From Rutstroemia sp. NJR-2017a BVV2 (lineage: Eukaryota; Ascomycota; Leotiomycetes; Helotiales; Rutstroemiaceae): a DNA stretch of 64,000 nucleotides. The stretch spans positions 1,550,001-1,614,000 of the forward strand of contig NJPS01000013.1 of assembly GCA_002946415.1 (NCBI GenBank). The letters are read 5' to 3'. Within the stretch, counting starts at the first letter, position 1. Every line of letters begins with the position of its first letter. Shown piece after piece: positions 11,231 through 24,409 of this stretch. A program made the position numbers and the translations under genes. The notes beneath the pieces are model-generated. The model had not been told where the DNA came from, searched no databases, and saw only the letters and a list, made by a program, of their open reading frames with translations.

Positions 11231-14200
11231 ATGATCGGAAATTCTTTCCTCCCCTCGCGGTTCAGGGGCGCGTCGTCCTCCGCCGAAACCAGTGCCTCTC
11301 CATCATGGCTCAACAGAAAAGTCACGCCACTACTTCAGATTCTTTCTCGAAGAGCATGTCTCCACCCAATTCATACCATCGTCATCGTGGCAGTCTTAGC
11401 GAGCACAACATATATGGGACTGTTAGAGAGCAGTTTGTTCGATTCAGGAAAGACCAGTGGAGCCGGTAAAGCAACGTGGAGCTCCCTTGTTGCTGGAAGT
11501 CGACAACTACAAATTAGCTCTGAAACGGACTGGAAATGGCAGGCAGCTGATGTGCAAAATGTGCCATCAAATGTGGACCATTTGGCTCTTATGACTTTTG
11601 TCTTCCCAGACTCTTTGGCTGCCAGTCCTCTCCAAGCAGCTCCTTTATCAGAAAGTGTGCCTATACCACAAAATATCTCGGCCATCTCACTCCCCGCTAC
11701 CCCCAATCCTTTGGCACCTCTATCCCAGGACAGTACGCTCGCATTTGCTGTCCCATACAGTCAAGCACCCGAGTTCCTTGCAAGGGTCCAAGAACTGCCC
11801 AATGCTGCCGCAACGTTACCTACGGACGAAAATGCTCGCCACGGACTTGAGGCAGAGCCTGTCAAGGAGAAGAAGATGTGGATTATGAAAGCCGCCAAGG
11901 TTGACGAAAACAAGACCGGACTGAAGAACTGGGCCATAAACGCCTGGACTGAGTTCGTTGACCTCATCAAGAGTGCTGATACTCTAGACATCATCATCAT
12001 GGTGCTAGGCTACATTTCGATGCATCTTACTTTTGTCTCACTCTTCGTTTCTATGAGACGCATGGGTTCCAACTCCTGGCTTTTTGCAACCACATTATTC
12101 TCTTCGGTCTTTGCTTTCCTCTTCGGTTTGATCGTGACAACGAAGCTGGGAGTTCCGATGAACATGGTCTTACTATCCGAAGGCCTACCATTCCTCGTCG
12201 TCACCGTTGGATTCGAAAAGGCTATTGTGTTGACCAAGGCTGTTCTCTCTGCATCTTTAGACACACGAAGACCACCTCCAAAGATTGGTAAACAGCTAGA
12301 AAAGACCGAGAAAAAGCAGGGTGGATCTCCTACCTCCATTCAACATGCTGTCCAGGTCGCCATCAGTGAGAAAGGATTCGAGATTTTCAGGGATTACGCA
12401 ATTGAGATCTGTATCCTAATAGCTGGAGCTGCAAGTGGCGTGCAGGGTGGATTGCAACAATTCTGTTTCCTAGCTGCTTGGATCCTCTTCTTTGATTGCA
12501 TACTCCTGTTCACATTCTACACGGCAATCCTGAGCATCAAGCTCGAAATCAATCGCATTAAGCGTCACGTTGCTCTTCGCCAAGCATTGGAGGACGATGG
12601 AGTCAACCACCGAGTGGCCGAGAAGGTTGCTCAGAGTGATGATTTCTTGCAGGATGGGGGGGATGGCTCGAACGTGACTCACATTTTCGGTCGCAAAGTC
12701 AAGAGCAGCAGCATCCCTAAATTCAAGGTTCTCATGGTTTCTGGATTTATCATCATCAACGTTCTCAATCTCTGCACTATTCCATTCAGGGGTACCAACA
12801 GCGCTCAATCTCCAGCATCAAGCGTGCTCTCCGGCAGTGGCTTCTCGAATGTTTTGACAGCACCTCCGATGGACCCTTTCAAGGTTGCTTCCAGTGGTTT
12901 GGATGCTATTTCCGAAATGGCAAAAGCACAGGACAAGGCAACTGTTGTTACGGTACTGACGCCGATCAAATATGAGCTTGAATATCCATCCATTCATTAC
13001 GCACATTCCATGTCTAAGCATCGCAAAGATTCTGTGGATGACTTTGGTTCTGAGTTCTCCGAATATGGTATGGGTGGTCGAGTTGTCGACAATTTACTCA
13101 AAAGCTTTGAGGATCCAGTGCTTTCCAAATGGATCGTTCTCGCTCTAACGCTCAGTGTTGTTCTCAACGGGTATCTTTTCAATGCCGCCAAATGGAGCAT
13201 TAAAGAGCCGCTCCAGTTACCCCCACACCATGCTGTCGATCCCGTCGAACTTGAGCAGGCTGAAAAGTTTAACAACTCAGTATCTACGCCTATCCTAAAA
13301 CTGCCAAGCACGGACTCCAACTCTCGTGACAATATTCCCCCTACTCCGGCTACCACTGATGATGAGGATGAGGTTTTAGTGATGGCCCCTCCTCCAACCA
13401 ACACCAAGCCTCAATTACGCCGTAGCCAACAAGAGATGGAAAAAATGCTTCAAGCCAAACGTGCACCAGAACTCAATGACGCGGAACTCATCGAGTTATC
13501 CATGCAAGGCAAAATCCCTGGTTATGCTTTGGAGAAAACTCTGAAAGACACTACTCGAGCTGTCAAGATTCGAAGGGCGATTATTTCAAGGACTCCTGCC
13601 ACTGCTGAAACCACCAGTCTCCTAGAAGGTTCATTGCTTCCTTATGAGCATTACAACTACGACCGTGTTCTGGGCGCTTGCTGCGAGAACGTCATTGGCT
13701 ATCTTCCCTTGCCACTTGGTGTAGCTGGACCTATCGTTGTTGATGGACAGAGTTTCTTCTTGCCAATGGCTACAACTGAAGGTGTTCTTGTTGCTAGCAC
13801 GAGCCGTGGATGTAAAGCTATCAACTCTGGTGGTGGTGCTGTCACTGTTTTAACTGGTGACGGTATGACACGTGGTCCTTGCATTACCTTCGAAACTCTT
13901 GAGCGTGCTGGTGCAGCTAAGGTTTGGCTTGACTCTGAAGAGGGTCAAAAGATGATGACGAAAGCATTTAACTCAACCAGCAGATTCGCCCGACTTCAAT
14001 CCATCAAGACAGCATTAGCCGGCACCAACCTTTACCCACGTTTCAAGACAACGACTGGAGATGCTATGGGAATGAACATGATCTCGAAGGGCGTCGAGCA
14101 CGCTTTGAATGTTATGTCCACAGAATGTGGTTTTGACGATATGGAAATCCTGTCGGTCTCTGGTAACTTCTGTACAGACAAGAAAGCAGCTGCAGTCAAT

Positions 14201-14914
14201 TGGATTGATGGCCGTGGTAAGAGTGTTGTCGCTGAAGCTATTATTCCAGGCGACGTTGTCCGAAAGGTTCTCAAGACAAGCGTTGATGCATTGGTTGAAT
14301 TGAATATCGCGAAGAATCTCGTTGGCAGTGCTATGGCTGGTGCTATGGGTGGATTCAACGCTCACGCTGCCAATATTGTCGCTGCCATCTTTTTGGCCAC
14401 TGGTCAGGATCCAGCACAAGTGGTGGAAAGCAGCAGTTGTATTACGCTCATGAAAAAGTAAGTTCAGACCCTTTTTAATTGTATTAGGATTCTGCTAACA
14501 GTAAACAGTCTGCGCGGTTCCTTACAAATAAGCGTTTCAATGCCTTCTATAGAAGTTGGAACTTTGGGTGGTGGTACCATCCTCGAGCCTCAAAGTGCTA
14601 TGTTAGATATGCTCGGTGTTAGAGGTTCTCACCCCACTAATCCGGGTGACAATGCTCGCAAACTTGCTCGAATCATTGCTGCAGGTGTCTTGGCTGGAGA
14701 ACTCTCGTTGTGCAGTGCTTTAGCGGCTGGTCACCTTGTTCAAAGTCATATGGCACACAACAGAAGTGCACCTGCAACAAGGTCCAATACTCCGGCGCCG
14801 TCTAGTGGCATCCAGACACCGGTGACTGCTGCCATGACAGCGATGCAAGAGAGAGCTGGTGTATCGGCACTATCTCAAGCTGCCGTACTTAGATCTGCTG
14901 AGGGGAAGAAGTAG
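11231..14914 (+). CDS. HMG1: 3-hydroxy-3-methylglutaryl-CoA reductase
   Basis: Exons 11231-14457 and 14509-14914 encode 1210 aa. The 51-bp intron has a GCTAACA branch site, and splicing restores CITLMKNLRGS. The protein is the rate-limiting NADPH enzyme of mevalonate synthesis, in the ER membrane. An N-terminal anchor is followed by a sterol-sensing domain at roughly residues 250-350 ([17 protein letters not shown] onward) and more membrane segments. A linker then leads to the catalytic domain from about residue 760. Catalytic signatures: [12 protein letters not shown], the TTEG glutamate, GDAMGMNM, the DKKAAAVNW lysine, the TGQDPAQ aspartate and the [11 protein letters not shown] histidine. 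All key residues are present. Length is typical for Pezizomycotina. A four-codon uORF precedes the start. Confidence 0.97.
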
Positions 14915-15396
14915 TGTGTGATATATAGAAGCGATGCATGAAAAAGGAGTTTTGGCAATTTTAAGATGAAGGTTTTGGGTCCAGGTCGACGAGACGATTC
15001 GACGGAGCTTTATACAGTGGACTAATTATGTCCCAAAATGATGCTTCATTCATTGTGTATTTCGACTTCGATAAAGAGAGTCAATAGAAGATATAGAAAT
15101 GAAACTTATACATAGTAATTGATATTTACACAACTTGTTACAATAAACAATAATCAGCCACTTCCGTGAAGCCTCACATACCCAGTCACCCCACCTTTCC
15201 TCCGAAAGTGGTTAGCCAACCAACCTGGTCCAAGCGTCTAGAGGGCAGAAAGCTCTAGAAGATATCGATAGTAAAATAATAAAGAGTTGCCCGACGTTCG
15301 TTTCGATTTTCTTCTTCAATTTGTGACACTTTTTGAGATTTTATTTATTATATCTTCAGACTTGTTAAATTTCGTTTCACTAATTCTCCAAACATC
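14915..15396 (+). promoter_or_regulatory. Intergenic region and STI1 promoter
   Basis: Holds the reductase 3' UTR and the STI1 leader. At 15248-15260 the pattern GAA-nn-CTC-nn-GAA resembles a heat-shock element with one mismatch in the central triplet. That would fit an Hsp90 co-chaperone but is weak on its own. Confidence 0.35.
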
Positions 15397-17377
15397 ATGG
15401 CGGACGCACTGAAAGCTGAAGGCAACAAGGCGATCGCAGAGAAGAACTTTGATGAGGCTGTGTAAGTTACATTCTCCGTTACCCCTCCTCGTAGATATTG
15501 CGCCAGCGAGGTGTTCCCAGCAAGCTTAGGGGTTTTGCAAAAACTTAACTAATGCTTTATGAAGCGCAAAATTCACCGAGGCTATCGCTATTGAACCAGA
15601 AAACCACATTCTCTACTCAAATCGATCCGCTGCCTACGCTTCGAAACGGGACTACGAGAATTCTCTAAAGGACGCTGAGAAATGCACGGAATTGAAACCA
15701 GACTGGGCGAAAGGATGGGGCAGAGTTGCTGCTGCTAAACAGGGCACTGGAGATCTTTTAGGTGCTCATGATGCTTATGAGGAAGCATTGAAGCTGGACC
15801 CAAACTACGCCGTGGCCAGCAAGGGTCTTGCGAGTGTAAAGAAAGCCATTGACGCGGAAGCCAAAGCAGGTATGTAGAAAACGACAACCGTTATTGACAA
15901 CCATACTGATAAATATTATAGATGGAGTAAAGGGGGACCCAACACAGGGTTTAGGGAACATGTTCAACGATCCGCAACTCATCTCGAAACTAGCTGCAAA
16001 CCCAAAAACTGCGGCTTTCCTCTCAGATCCAGCATTCATGTCGAAACTCCAGCAAATCAAGTCCAATCCTAACAACACCCAAGATCTATTCTCAGACCCG
16101 CGCATGATTCAAGTCTTAGGCGTCTTGATGGGTGTGGATATGTCATTCGCCGATTCAGCACCCTTTGGTAACGCACCAGGAGCTGCAGGAGCGTCAGCCC
16201 CTAAGGAAGCTGAGGAGGATATTCCCATGCCTGATGTCCGCCCAAGTTCATCAGAACCATCAGCGAAGAAAGCGAAGACTGAGCCTGAACCAGAGCCTGA
16301 ACTGGAAGATGAAGAAGCTATTGCAAAGAAGAAGGCCAAGGCCGAGGCTGATGAAGAAAAACGACTTGGTACGGAGCAATACAAGAAAAAGAACTTTGAG
16401 GAGGCAATCGCGCATTACAGCAAAGCTTGGGAAACCTACAAGGACATCACCTACTTGAATAACCTTGGTGCTGCATACTTCGAGAAGGGAGACTATGAAG
16501 AAGCCATCAAGGCTTGCGAAAAGGCCGTCGAGGAGGGTCGAGAGATTTATGCCGACTTCAAGATGATTGCCAAATCCTACGCTCGTATTGGAACGTCCTA
16601 CGAAAAACTTGGTGATCTGCCCAAGGCTATCGAGAATTACCAAAAGTCGCTCACAGAACACCGCACTCCAGAAGTTGTTAACAAGCTCCGTGCTGCCGAA
16701 AAGAACAAGATCGACAGTGCGAAGAAAGCATACATCGACCCAGCCAAGGCCGAAGAGGCACGTGAGCTTGGTAACCAAAAATTCAAGGAGTCTGACTGGC
16801 CTGGGGCTGTTGAAGCCTACACTGAAATGATCAATCGTGCTCCAGAAGACCCAAGAGGTTACAGTAACCGTGCTGCTTCATTTATCAAGCTCCTTGAATT
16901 CCCATCTGCTCTCGAGGACTGCGATAAAGCGATTTCTAAGGATTCCAAATTCGTCAGAGCTTACATTCGCAAAGCGCAAGCATACTTTGGCATGAGAGAT
17001 TACTCGAAATGCCTTGAGGCATGCAACGAGGCCAGCGAGGCCGATGTTAACAAGGCAAACACGAGGGAGATTGAGCAGCAACAGCAGAAAGCTATGACGG
17101 CTATGTATGCTGCGAGAGAGAATGAGACAGAGGAGCAGACCAAGGAGAGACTTGCTAGAGATCCTGAGGTAAGCATATCCAGCTAAATATTTCTTTCCAT
17201 ACATTTCACTAACAAAAAACACAGATTCAAAAGATCATGGGTGATCCAGTCATGCAAAGCATCCTCCAACAAGCACAATCCGACCCCGCAGCTCTTCAAG
17301 AACACATGAAGAACCCTCAAATCAGAGCTAAGATCCAGTCGCTCATTGCAGCGGGTGTTATTCGAGTCGGGAGATAA
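15397..17377 (+). CDS. STI1: Hsp70/Hsp90-organising co-chaperone STI1 (Hop)
   Basis: Four exons, 15397-15461, 15565-15869, 15922-17168 and 17225-17377, encode 589 aa, the same length as yeast Sti1. It transfers clients from Hsp70 to Hsp90 in the cytosol. Domain order: TPR1 (about residues 4-115, opening ADALKAEGNKAI), an STI1/DP1 domain with DPQLISKLAANPKTAAFLSD, an acidic linker holding KKAKTEPEPEPELEDEE, then TPR2A and TPR2B (including EEARELGNQKFKESDWPGAV). The C-terminal DP2 domain (IQKIMGDPVMQSIL to LIAAGVIRVGR) is spliced from the last exon. A model stopping at the in-frame stop in intron 3 would lose DP2. It belongs with the SSB and ERO1 folding genes elsewhere in the window only by theme. 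Confidence 0.97.
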
Positions 17378-17898
17378 GGTTGAGGGAGGCTATAGGGAAA
17401 ATGGGAAATGATAAAATGAAATGAAATGACTTGAGAGAACAAGAGATACCATGAACGATGTGATGATGCATACGGAGCAAGCACTTCAGGAGGTATTTGG
17501 TGTGTGTTTGCACCGAGGATCTACTGGTCTTATTAGCGCATGCCATTTTTTTTAATGCATTGCTAGCACGGTAGTTAATCAACTTAATATTCTCAATTCG
17601 ATTCCATGTTTACTTGCTTTGTGTGCTGTTTGTGCTGGGAATGTGAATATGTGAACACAACATCTTCAGCTTCAGACAAGATTTGTCTCGAGAAATCTCC
17701 GCTTGGTGTATCATTACAGGATGGTATACTGAAATTAGAACATTAATTTCATGAACCATCAACCTTTTAGAACAAAGACGTTTTTGATTCATCCAAACAA
17801 CCCATGTGTATCTGACACAAAAACTAAATTTTCAAAAAGAATACATGGTATCATATCCCGCCCCTCCTTGGTTCTCATATGTGCTCGCATACAATTCA
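17378..17898. other. Convergent intergenic region STI1/DUR3
   Basis: 3' UTRs of two converging genes. AT-rich. No gene seen. Confidence 0.6.
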
Positions 17899-20554
17899 TC
17901 AAATCTCCCCCGACTTCTCCGCAGCCTCCTTTTCTTTCTCCGTCCCAGTAACCGGTGGAGTCTCAGTCCCCACTTCCTTGCTTTCCACATACGTAGCTTC
18001 TGGGCGATGATGCCTGGATGGATGCTGTTTGCCGGTAATATCCAAGTAGATGGATTTGAATGTCCTCGCTAGCGACTTACGGCCCTCGAAGACGGGGTAC
18101 ACGCCTACGCAGAGGGTGGATCCGATTAACCACTGTTGGTAATTGTTAGCTTCTGCGTTTTTTTTATAAAATGGGTGGCATATGTAGAGAGAGAGAGGGA
18201 GAGAAAATACGTACGATAATACCCACAACCACCCAGCCCGTGAAGAACTTCTCCGAAAACACATATCCACTCCCATACATCGGCATCGGCCACAAGACCA
18301 ACAACGCCAGTGTCAGAATCACAGTCATCGTCTTCGCGATCGTCGACGCACGCAATAACTTCCGTTGTTCAATCAACTCTTCAGCCTCGGAGCCTCTGCT
18401 CGCGCCAGGCACAAGCTCGAGATCGACGTCCGCTTCGGCAGCGAGGTCGTGGTCGTCACCGCGACGGATAGCCGCCATGGACACCCAGTCGTACTTGTCC
18501 CAGCCGAAGATCAGGGTGAAGATTGGGATGAAGATGAGCGGGGAGAGGAGGGCCGTGACGTTGCCTGCTAGCATAGGGTTGTTCGAACCGGTGCAGTCGA
18601 CGTTGAGGGAGCCGCATTCTTTCTTGGCGGTGACGAGCCAGGCGATTAGGGCGCAGATGAGTCCGAGGGGAGGGGTTAGCATGGCGGCCCATTTGTTGTG
18701 GCCGGCCCACATGATGGTGAGAGTGGCGGGGATGACGGCGGAGGAGATTATTACACCCATCATTAGGTAGAGGTAGCCCATGGAAATTCCAGCGTAGTAT
18801 ACTGTTTATTTTTGTTTAGTGTGAGACTTGGAGGGAAAGAGGCGAATAGGGGAGAACATACATCCAACCGAGAAAGCAGCCATGAATAGTCCGAATCCAA
18901 TAACCATTGCGTGAGACATGTAGATCAATCTCTTTCCAGATGCCGCCGGGTTGAAATACGTCTGATAGATATCATAAGTAAAGATGGACGAAACTGCGAT
19001 AAGTTCAGCAGAAGAGGCGGACGTAACAGCCATGAACACGATAAGAAGAGTGCAAACTGCACCTCCACCGCCGAGAATAGCGACCGCGGCGTAGGGAAGA
19101 ACGAGACCGGCTGAGACATCGGCAGGATCCATACGATTGGGATAGGTCGGGAAGGCAGGGTTGCCTTCAAGAGCGATGGCAGCGAGTCCCATGGTTGTGG
19201 CACAGAGCCATGGAATAGCAAACCAAGAGATTCCGCCCATGATGTAACCGGGGAGAGCGTGCACTGGGGAGGCAGCGATGGCCTTGTTGTAGTAGCCGTT
19301 GTCTAGGAAGACGCTATCATTGGTCAGTCTCTATTGTAACGCTAATTGTGGAATGTATAGGCGACACTCACGTTCCGAAGTTTCCAACAATGTTGATGAC
19401 GAAGAAGATAGCTCCTTCTTTGGAACGCATAGTCAGATAACTTCCACCAGCGTTACCTTCGATGGGGTGGTCGGCGGCTGCTTTAACAAGAAGATCGAAT
19501 ACTGCTTTAGGAGAACCCAGGGTGTCGCTTGATGCGTAGGTAGTGAACGCGAAGATGAGAATGATGATTAGGAGCATAAATGTGTGGACCTTGGCGTTGT
19601 TAGTCTAATAGACGAGGGAGAGAGTGGTTGAGAGCTTACCCAATCTGTGAGGAAGGTAGCTTTGATTCCACCGAACATGGTATACATGACGACACCTAGT
19701 GGGAGGAGGAAACAAGCTGCGATATTCAAGTTAATGGATGACCCTCGGGTAACCAAAATGAACGGGTATCCATACCAGCAGCAGTGTGCATGCCTGTCAA
19801 AGAAGATACCACGGCAGATCCACCAGTCAATAACATTGCCGTTACGAGGATGTTCGTCATCAACCCAAATACCGTAAAGACAATGTGTGCTCCAACGCCA
19901 TATCTTGCTTTGATAACCTCAAGGAAAGTCTATTATTGCAGTGATCTCGTTAGCCATTTATTCTATGCATCCCACAACCGTCTACTCCATCCAATGCGTT
20001 TCATGCTGTTCCATTCTCTTCCTCCTCCTAAACTCCTCCATTGAACTCCAATTCTTGAAAAACACTAGCATAGAAAGAGAACAAACTCACATGAGCATTC
20101 GGCGCCCTTCTCTTCAACTCAATCGCAATCGTAGCAAACAGCAAGATTTGCACCGTAGCACCCGATGCATACCAGAATGGACCCGAAACACCGTATTTAT
20201 ACGCCACACCCGAGCTTTGCAAAAGCGTAGCGGCCCATGTCCAGGAGGAAACGACAGCTGAGGCGACCAAACCGGACTTGACTGTGCGGCCAGCGGTGCT
20301 GAACATTTCGGAGGTTTGTAGCTCGTGGTTGTAGCGCTTGAGAATCCATGTTACGAGGATCTGCAGAGGAAAGTCGGTTAGCCATGCTGATCTGAGGTGT
20401 GAGTGGTCGAGGAAAGAAAAGGAAGAGACTCAATTGAGGTGGTGGTAGTTGGGAGTGCAGAAGGTGAGCTTACCATGCCAAGGGCAAATAGAGCACCCAG
20501 ACCAAGGACAACGCCATATCCCCAGCCCTCACTGAGGGGAGGAGCGATAGCCAT
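17899..20554 (-). CDS. DUR3: Urea active transporter, sodium:solute symporter family
   Basis: Eight exons on the minus strand: 20554-20474, 20360-20091, 19929-19776, 19716-19640, 19589-19372, 19313-18862, 18801-18215 and 18132-17899, giving 690 aa. It starts [16 protein letters not shown]. Conserved DUR3 segments include [29 protein letters not shown] joined to [27 protein letters not shown], and [20 protein letters not shown]. About 15 hydrophobic segments alternate with short loops, and the C terminus is hydrophilic ([13 protein letters not shown]). The family imports urea at the plasma membrane by proton coupling. Several GATA-factor sites lie upstream, consistent with nitrogen repression. 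All seven introns (50-161 bp) are GT-AG and in frame. Confidence 0.95.
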
Positions 20555-22272
20555 ACTATTGGATTGACGAGCAGTCGTCTTCTCAAGTAGGCAGGTTTAA
20601 TCAATGGGTTGGGTCCAATTGATATTTACTTTACAAAGAGAAAGGAAGAAGAGAGAAGCTGGAAAGTGTTCAACACACAGAATGTGACACGAAGGGAGCA
20701 GAGCTGGGTATTATATTATGGTATCGTGCTTTGCAGATATGCAGATAGGCACATGTGAGTGGTACATTTTCATACAGGGCTTGATAAACTCTGGTGCTGT
20801 ACGACCTGATATCGGACATTGTTAGAGCAGGGAACGCAGCTCCAGTGGCGGGGATAAGGTCAATGTCAGGGAAGGAAAGAAAGGGAAAAGAAATTGAGTG
20901 GAGTTGGACCTCACAGCGACGGGATTTCCAACGAATTAGCCTATGAGCAGCGAAAGATTTCATATGGGACGGTTTGCAGGTAGAGATAAGGTTGTAATTT
21001 TGTCAAATAAACGGCATTGATAAAGTGATAAGCCCCTGCTATCTTTCATGGCGGGGCAGAAGCTTGGACGTTTGGGGGAGGAAAGCTCGTGCATCATACT
21101 GTAAGCGATCTGCAACAAATTTCGAGGTCGATTGGTGATTGGTGCAGATGCGCTTGATAAGGTGTGTGTTCGACGGCACGCCGATAAGGCGAGCCTTTTA
21201 ATCTACGAGTATGCCTTTCGGGGTGGAGCGAGTGGGCGTGCGTTTGGTTGCGGGCGTGGGTGGGAGCGAAGAAGGAGGCTAGATGAATACACGGGAGGGT
21301 ATCGCCAAACAGTGTTTATAAAAGCGTGCTGGGACCAATCATTGTTGCAGCGAAATGAAAGAGTTTTTCATGTGGTGTGGTCAACATCTTGTACAGCCTG
21401 TCCGACATCGCAGGTGATCTCTTCTCTCTACTCTAGAAGGGCTGCCTAGACGATTCGACCGTGCCATCTTTGTGTTGCTGCATGCCTAGAACGACTTGGA
21501 ACTTCTTACAGCTTTGGAGAGCCGGCGGCAACCAACCAACTATCAAGAGCGGTGCGTTCCGACACGATTGCGGACATATGCACCCCACGCCCTGGGCTAA
21601 GGAATGAAAGCCATAAAAAGCAAAACATAAGGCCTCTGGGATCCCAGCGTTTTTGGTCCAAAGCCACCGTCGCATGTTCTGCGCCTATATTGAAATGAAA
21701 TCCGGGGCGCTGGAAGACTTTCGAGTCGACTGCTCTAGAACTCCAGAATGGCCTGTTTTGACCACAAGATGTTTGACGGAAGCGCCTCTTAACGCCCATC
21801 GGATGGAACTTGGTACGCTTGTACCAGATTGACTATAAGCTCAAACAGCCGATCGACAAATGACTTTGGAGTTCCTCACGTCAGCAAATCCATACTCTTA
21901 AATCCAAGAGGTAATCGACCGGCACCATGCGCTCAACCAATACTTGGCGCTTTGGAGGACACATACAACAATCAATGGGACAATCGCAGTGGATGGCCTG
22001 AGACTTCAGGGTATGGAAATCGCAGTTGGTATATGTTCATAATTTGCCGCTACGAGAAAGCTGAAGTCCTTATTCACCCAAGAATTGACACACTCGCCTT
22101 GACCTAACCCATCGGTCCGCCGCCCGTTGAAAACTCCAATCCGTTCGTCGCAAGAGAGAAATCGCCCCATTCCTAAACCTATTCCAATATCCCAATTTGG
22201 TATTTCGTCATTTCGCACAGCTAAAATCTACATTTCGATAACCGACACTCCTCCTCCGCTTGTCATGCCACC
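20555..22272 (-). promoter_or_regulatory. DUR3 upstream region with clustered GATA-factor motifs
   Basis: HGATAR matches on the plus strand occur at 20743, 20782, 20984, 21018, 21026 and 21182, two of them 8 bases apart. AreA/Nit2-type GATA factors use such sites to activate urea and nitrogen genes. The rest of the ~1.7 kb, up to the end of the zinc-ribbon gene, has no recognisable gene. Confidence 0.5.
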
Positions 22273-22755
22273 TCAACCGTACTGCATAGGCTGCTGTTGT
22301 TTCTGTGGCGGACCTCCGCCCCATCCGGGATTTACAGGACCCGGACCTGGCGGTTGATTCTGTAACGGCACTTGACCACCTCCATTGGCTTGACCTCGAA
22401 CATCAGGTCGGTTCTCGAGTGGTTGCGCGAAGTTGCAGATGGTGCAGACTACATCTTCGTATGCGTGGATGCTGAGCGGTAAGACGGGTATGAAGCAAAA
22501 GGTAAACCAGGGATGTCTTTTGATGACTTTCGCAGAGTAGTTTCCCTTGAGTTATGTTAGCTAATTACCTAGATATCAAGACCGACAACAAATGCGATCA
22601 TGCAGCACATACGCAGTTATGACATTGGCAGAGTACATTCTCATAGCCTTGGAGTTGGGAGGAGAACTCTAGATGTTATTAGCTAAATACCAAGCCACAA
22701 TTGCAACAGAAAGGAAGCGCATACCGTGCTCTCCGCAAGTAAAAATGAAGCACAT
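22273..22755 (-). CDS. Small zinc-ribbon protein (zinc-ribbon 15 type)
   Basis: Three short exons on the minus strand, 22755-22725, 22668-22613 and 22545-22273, encode 119 aa. The introns are 56 and 67 bp with CTAAT and CTAAC branch sites. The protein begins MCFIFTCGEHEFSSQ. It carries a four-Cys ribbon, CQCHNC paired with CTICNF, separated by the conserved block KRHPWFTFCFIPVLPLSIH. The tail is Pro/Gly/Gln rich (PPGPGPVNPGWGGGPPQK). Filamentous fungi commonly have one such protein; its function is unknown. No single open frame spans the gene, so it is easily missed. The Cys spacing, splice signals and frame agreement support it. Confidence 0.85.
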
Positions 22756-24409
22756 TGTGATGACTTATTACTTCTTTGAGGCAAATGACGATAAAACTTA
22801 TGCGACCCAGAATGCAAGTCGAGAGGATATTGGACAATGGAATTCAGTTGGGGAACGGCGCGTCATAGCATATGTATTTCAAGGTTTGAGGCTGTGCAGC
22901 GCAGCTGTGCCAGCGGAATTGGATTAATCCGGCTCCGGAGGAGCTTGGGCCTGGACGCTCAGCCGTGCCAATTAACCCTGGAGCTAGGGTCTAGCGAATT
23001 TTCGTAAAGAGTCATTAAACCTCAGATTTCTCAAGAAACTTTCTTCCTCTTTTCCCCCCAAGCGTCGTCCTCATCAACGCTGCGTTTCTATGCTACAAAC
23101 AGATATATTTGTTCACTCAAATATATCAGATCCTTGCGATCATCATTTTTGCATATGAGAAATTCGGAGTACTCTTCAAATCACCTCGTTCCTTTGCTTG
23201 CAGAGATGAACAGGTCTGCCCGTGAGGGTTTGGCGTGATCCACGTCTGCAATTGGCATCAGAAAAGCAGGGCATAGTCTCCGTACTATTGTTCCTATGGG
23301 AGAGCCATTGTGAAGATTGTGTGTGCAAAGACATAACACTTAAGTGCAATACGCGGCGTGCTGGGCTTGTTGTCATTTCGGTGATGATGAGCTGGGTACA
23401 ATTCGATTCCGATTACTCTGTTGAGGACGACGCTTCACCTTTTTATTTTTCTAGGTCAGTCAACATATCTTTCACCAATTTGAGTAAGGATACTACTAAT
23501 TTGAACTCCATTCTTGGAGTTAGGATTAGGCGCACACATGTCGGAACGATTTTCGACTCGATAGTCAAGTCAAAGCCTGCGATTAGTGCTTGGCAATGGC
23601 ATTCCTGTCCTCCTTAACAGCACAAGATATCACTGGTGAAAATCTAGAATCACGGCAATATCAACATCTCAAGAAGAGCCTTGCATTTCTGGCAATCTGG
23701 GCAGGCAACGGGCAACCACAAGAATCTCGCTGCCAACTACTTCGATCTTGACATTGGAACGATCTAATTTCTCGAAGTACGGCGCGCTTCTTGGCTTGCT
23801 GTTTGTACTTCAAGAAGAACTTGTAACTTTTGCCCCGGGGTTAAAGATGAAGGATCGATAACTGCCATAGTTACACCTATTAAACGGTGCTCTATACAGT
23901 TCACAGCCTTCTTTATGAATACAGAAGTAATACACGGTAGGTCGCGGGCCCTTACGACGTCTCCACGTGTTCATCCAAGCTTCCTATGTGTGGAAAATGG
24001 GATCTAGTGGAAGTTCGGGGATACACGTTGGTTGTAATTAGGTTATTGTTTGCTACCTAGCTAGCTCCTAGAATAATTGAGATAAACCCCAACCACATGC
24101 TTCCACCGCTTGCCATGTCAAAAACTCATCCTCCTAGTTTACCTGATACTTGTGAACATATCTCCTGAAATCCAAGCTCTCAAGTCCCCCCACTACTTAT
24201 GCAGGGCACCGCCACTAAGAAATCTACCCCGCCAAACTCGGGAGCATGTCAACGTCATGCTATGAAATTCCATAGGAAGAATATCCGCCTTTCCTTCCAC
24301 CATCAATCCAATATAAATGAAAGTCATCTACTCACTTCCAGGAACTCTCCTCTCCCAACTGAAGATATCCAGATCCGTCCGAATCGATTCTAAACGTCAT
24401 CTAAAAACC
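22756..24409. other. Divergent intergenic region
   Basis: 1.65 kb between the zinc-ribbon and CinA-domain genes. An open frame at 23222-23617 (131 codons) has no conserved motif or convincing start. Nothing else stands out. Confidence 0.5.

Noticed and set aside
23222..23617. 131-codon plus frame
   Set aside because: Random-looking peptide, no leader, no neighbouring exon in phase.
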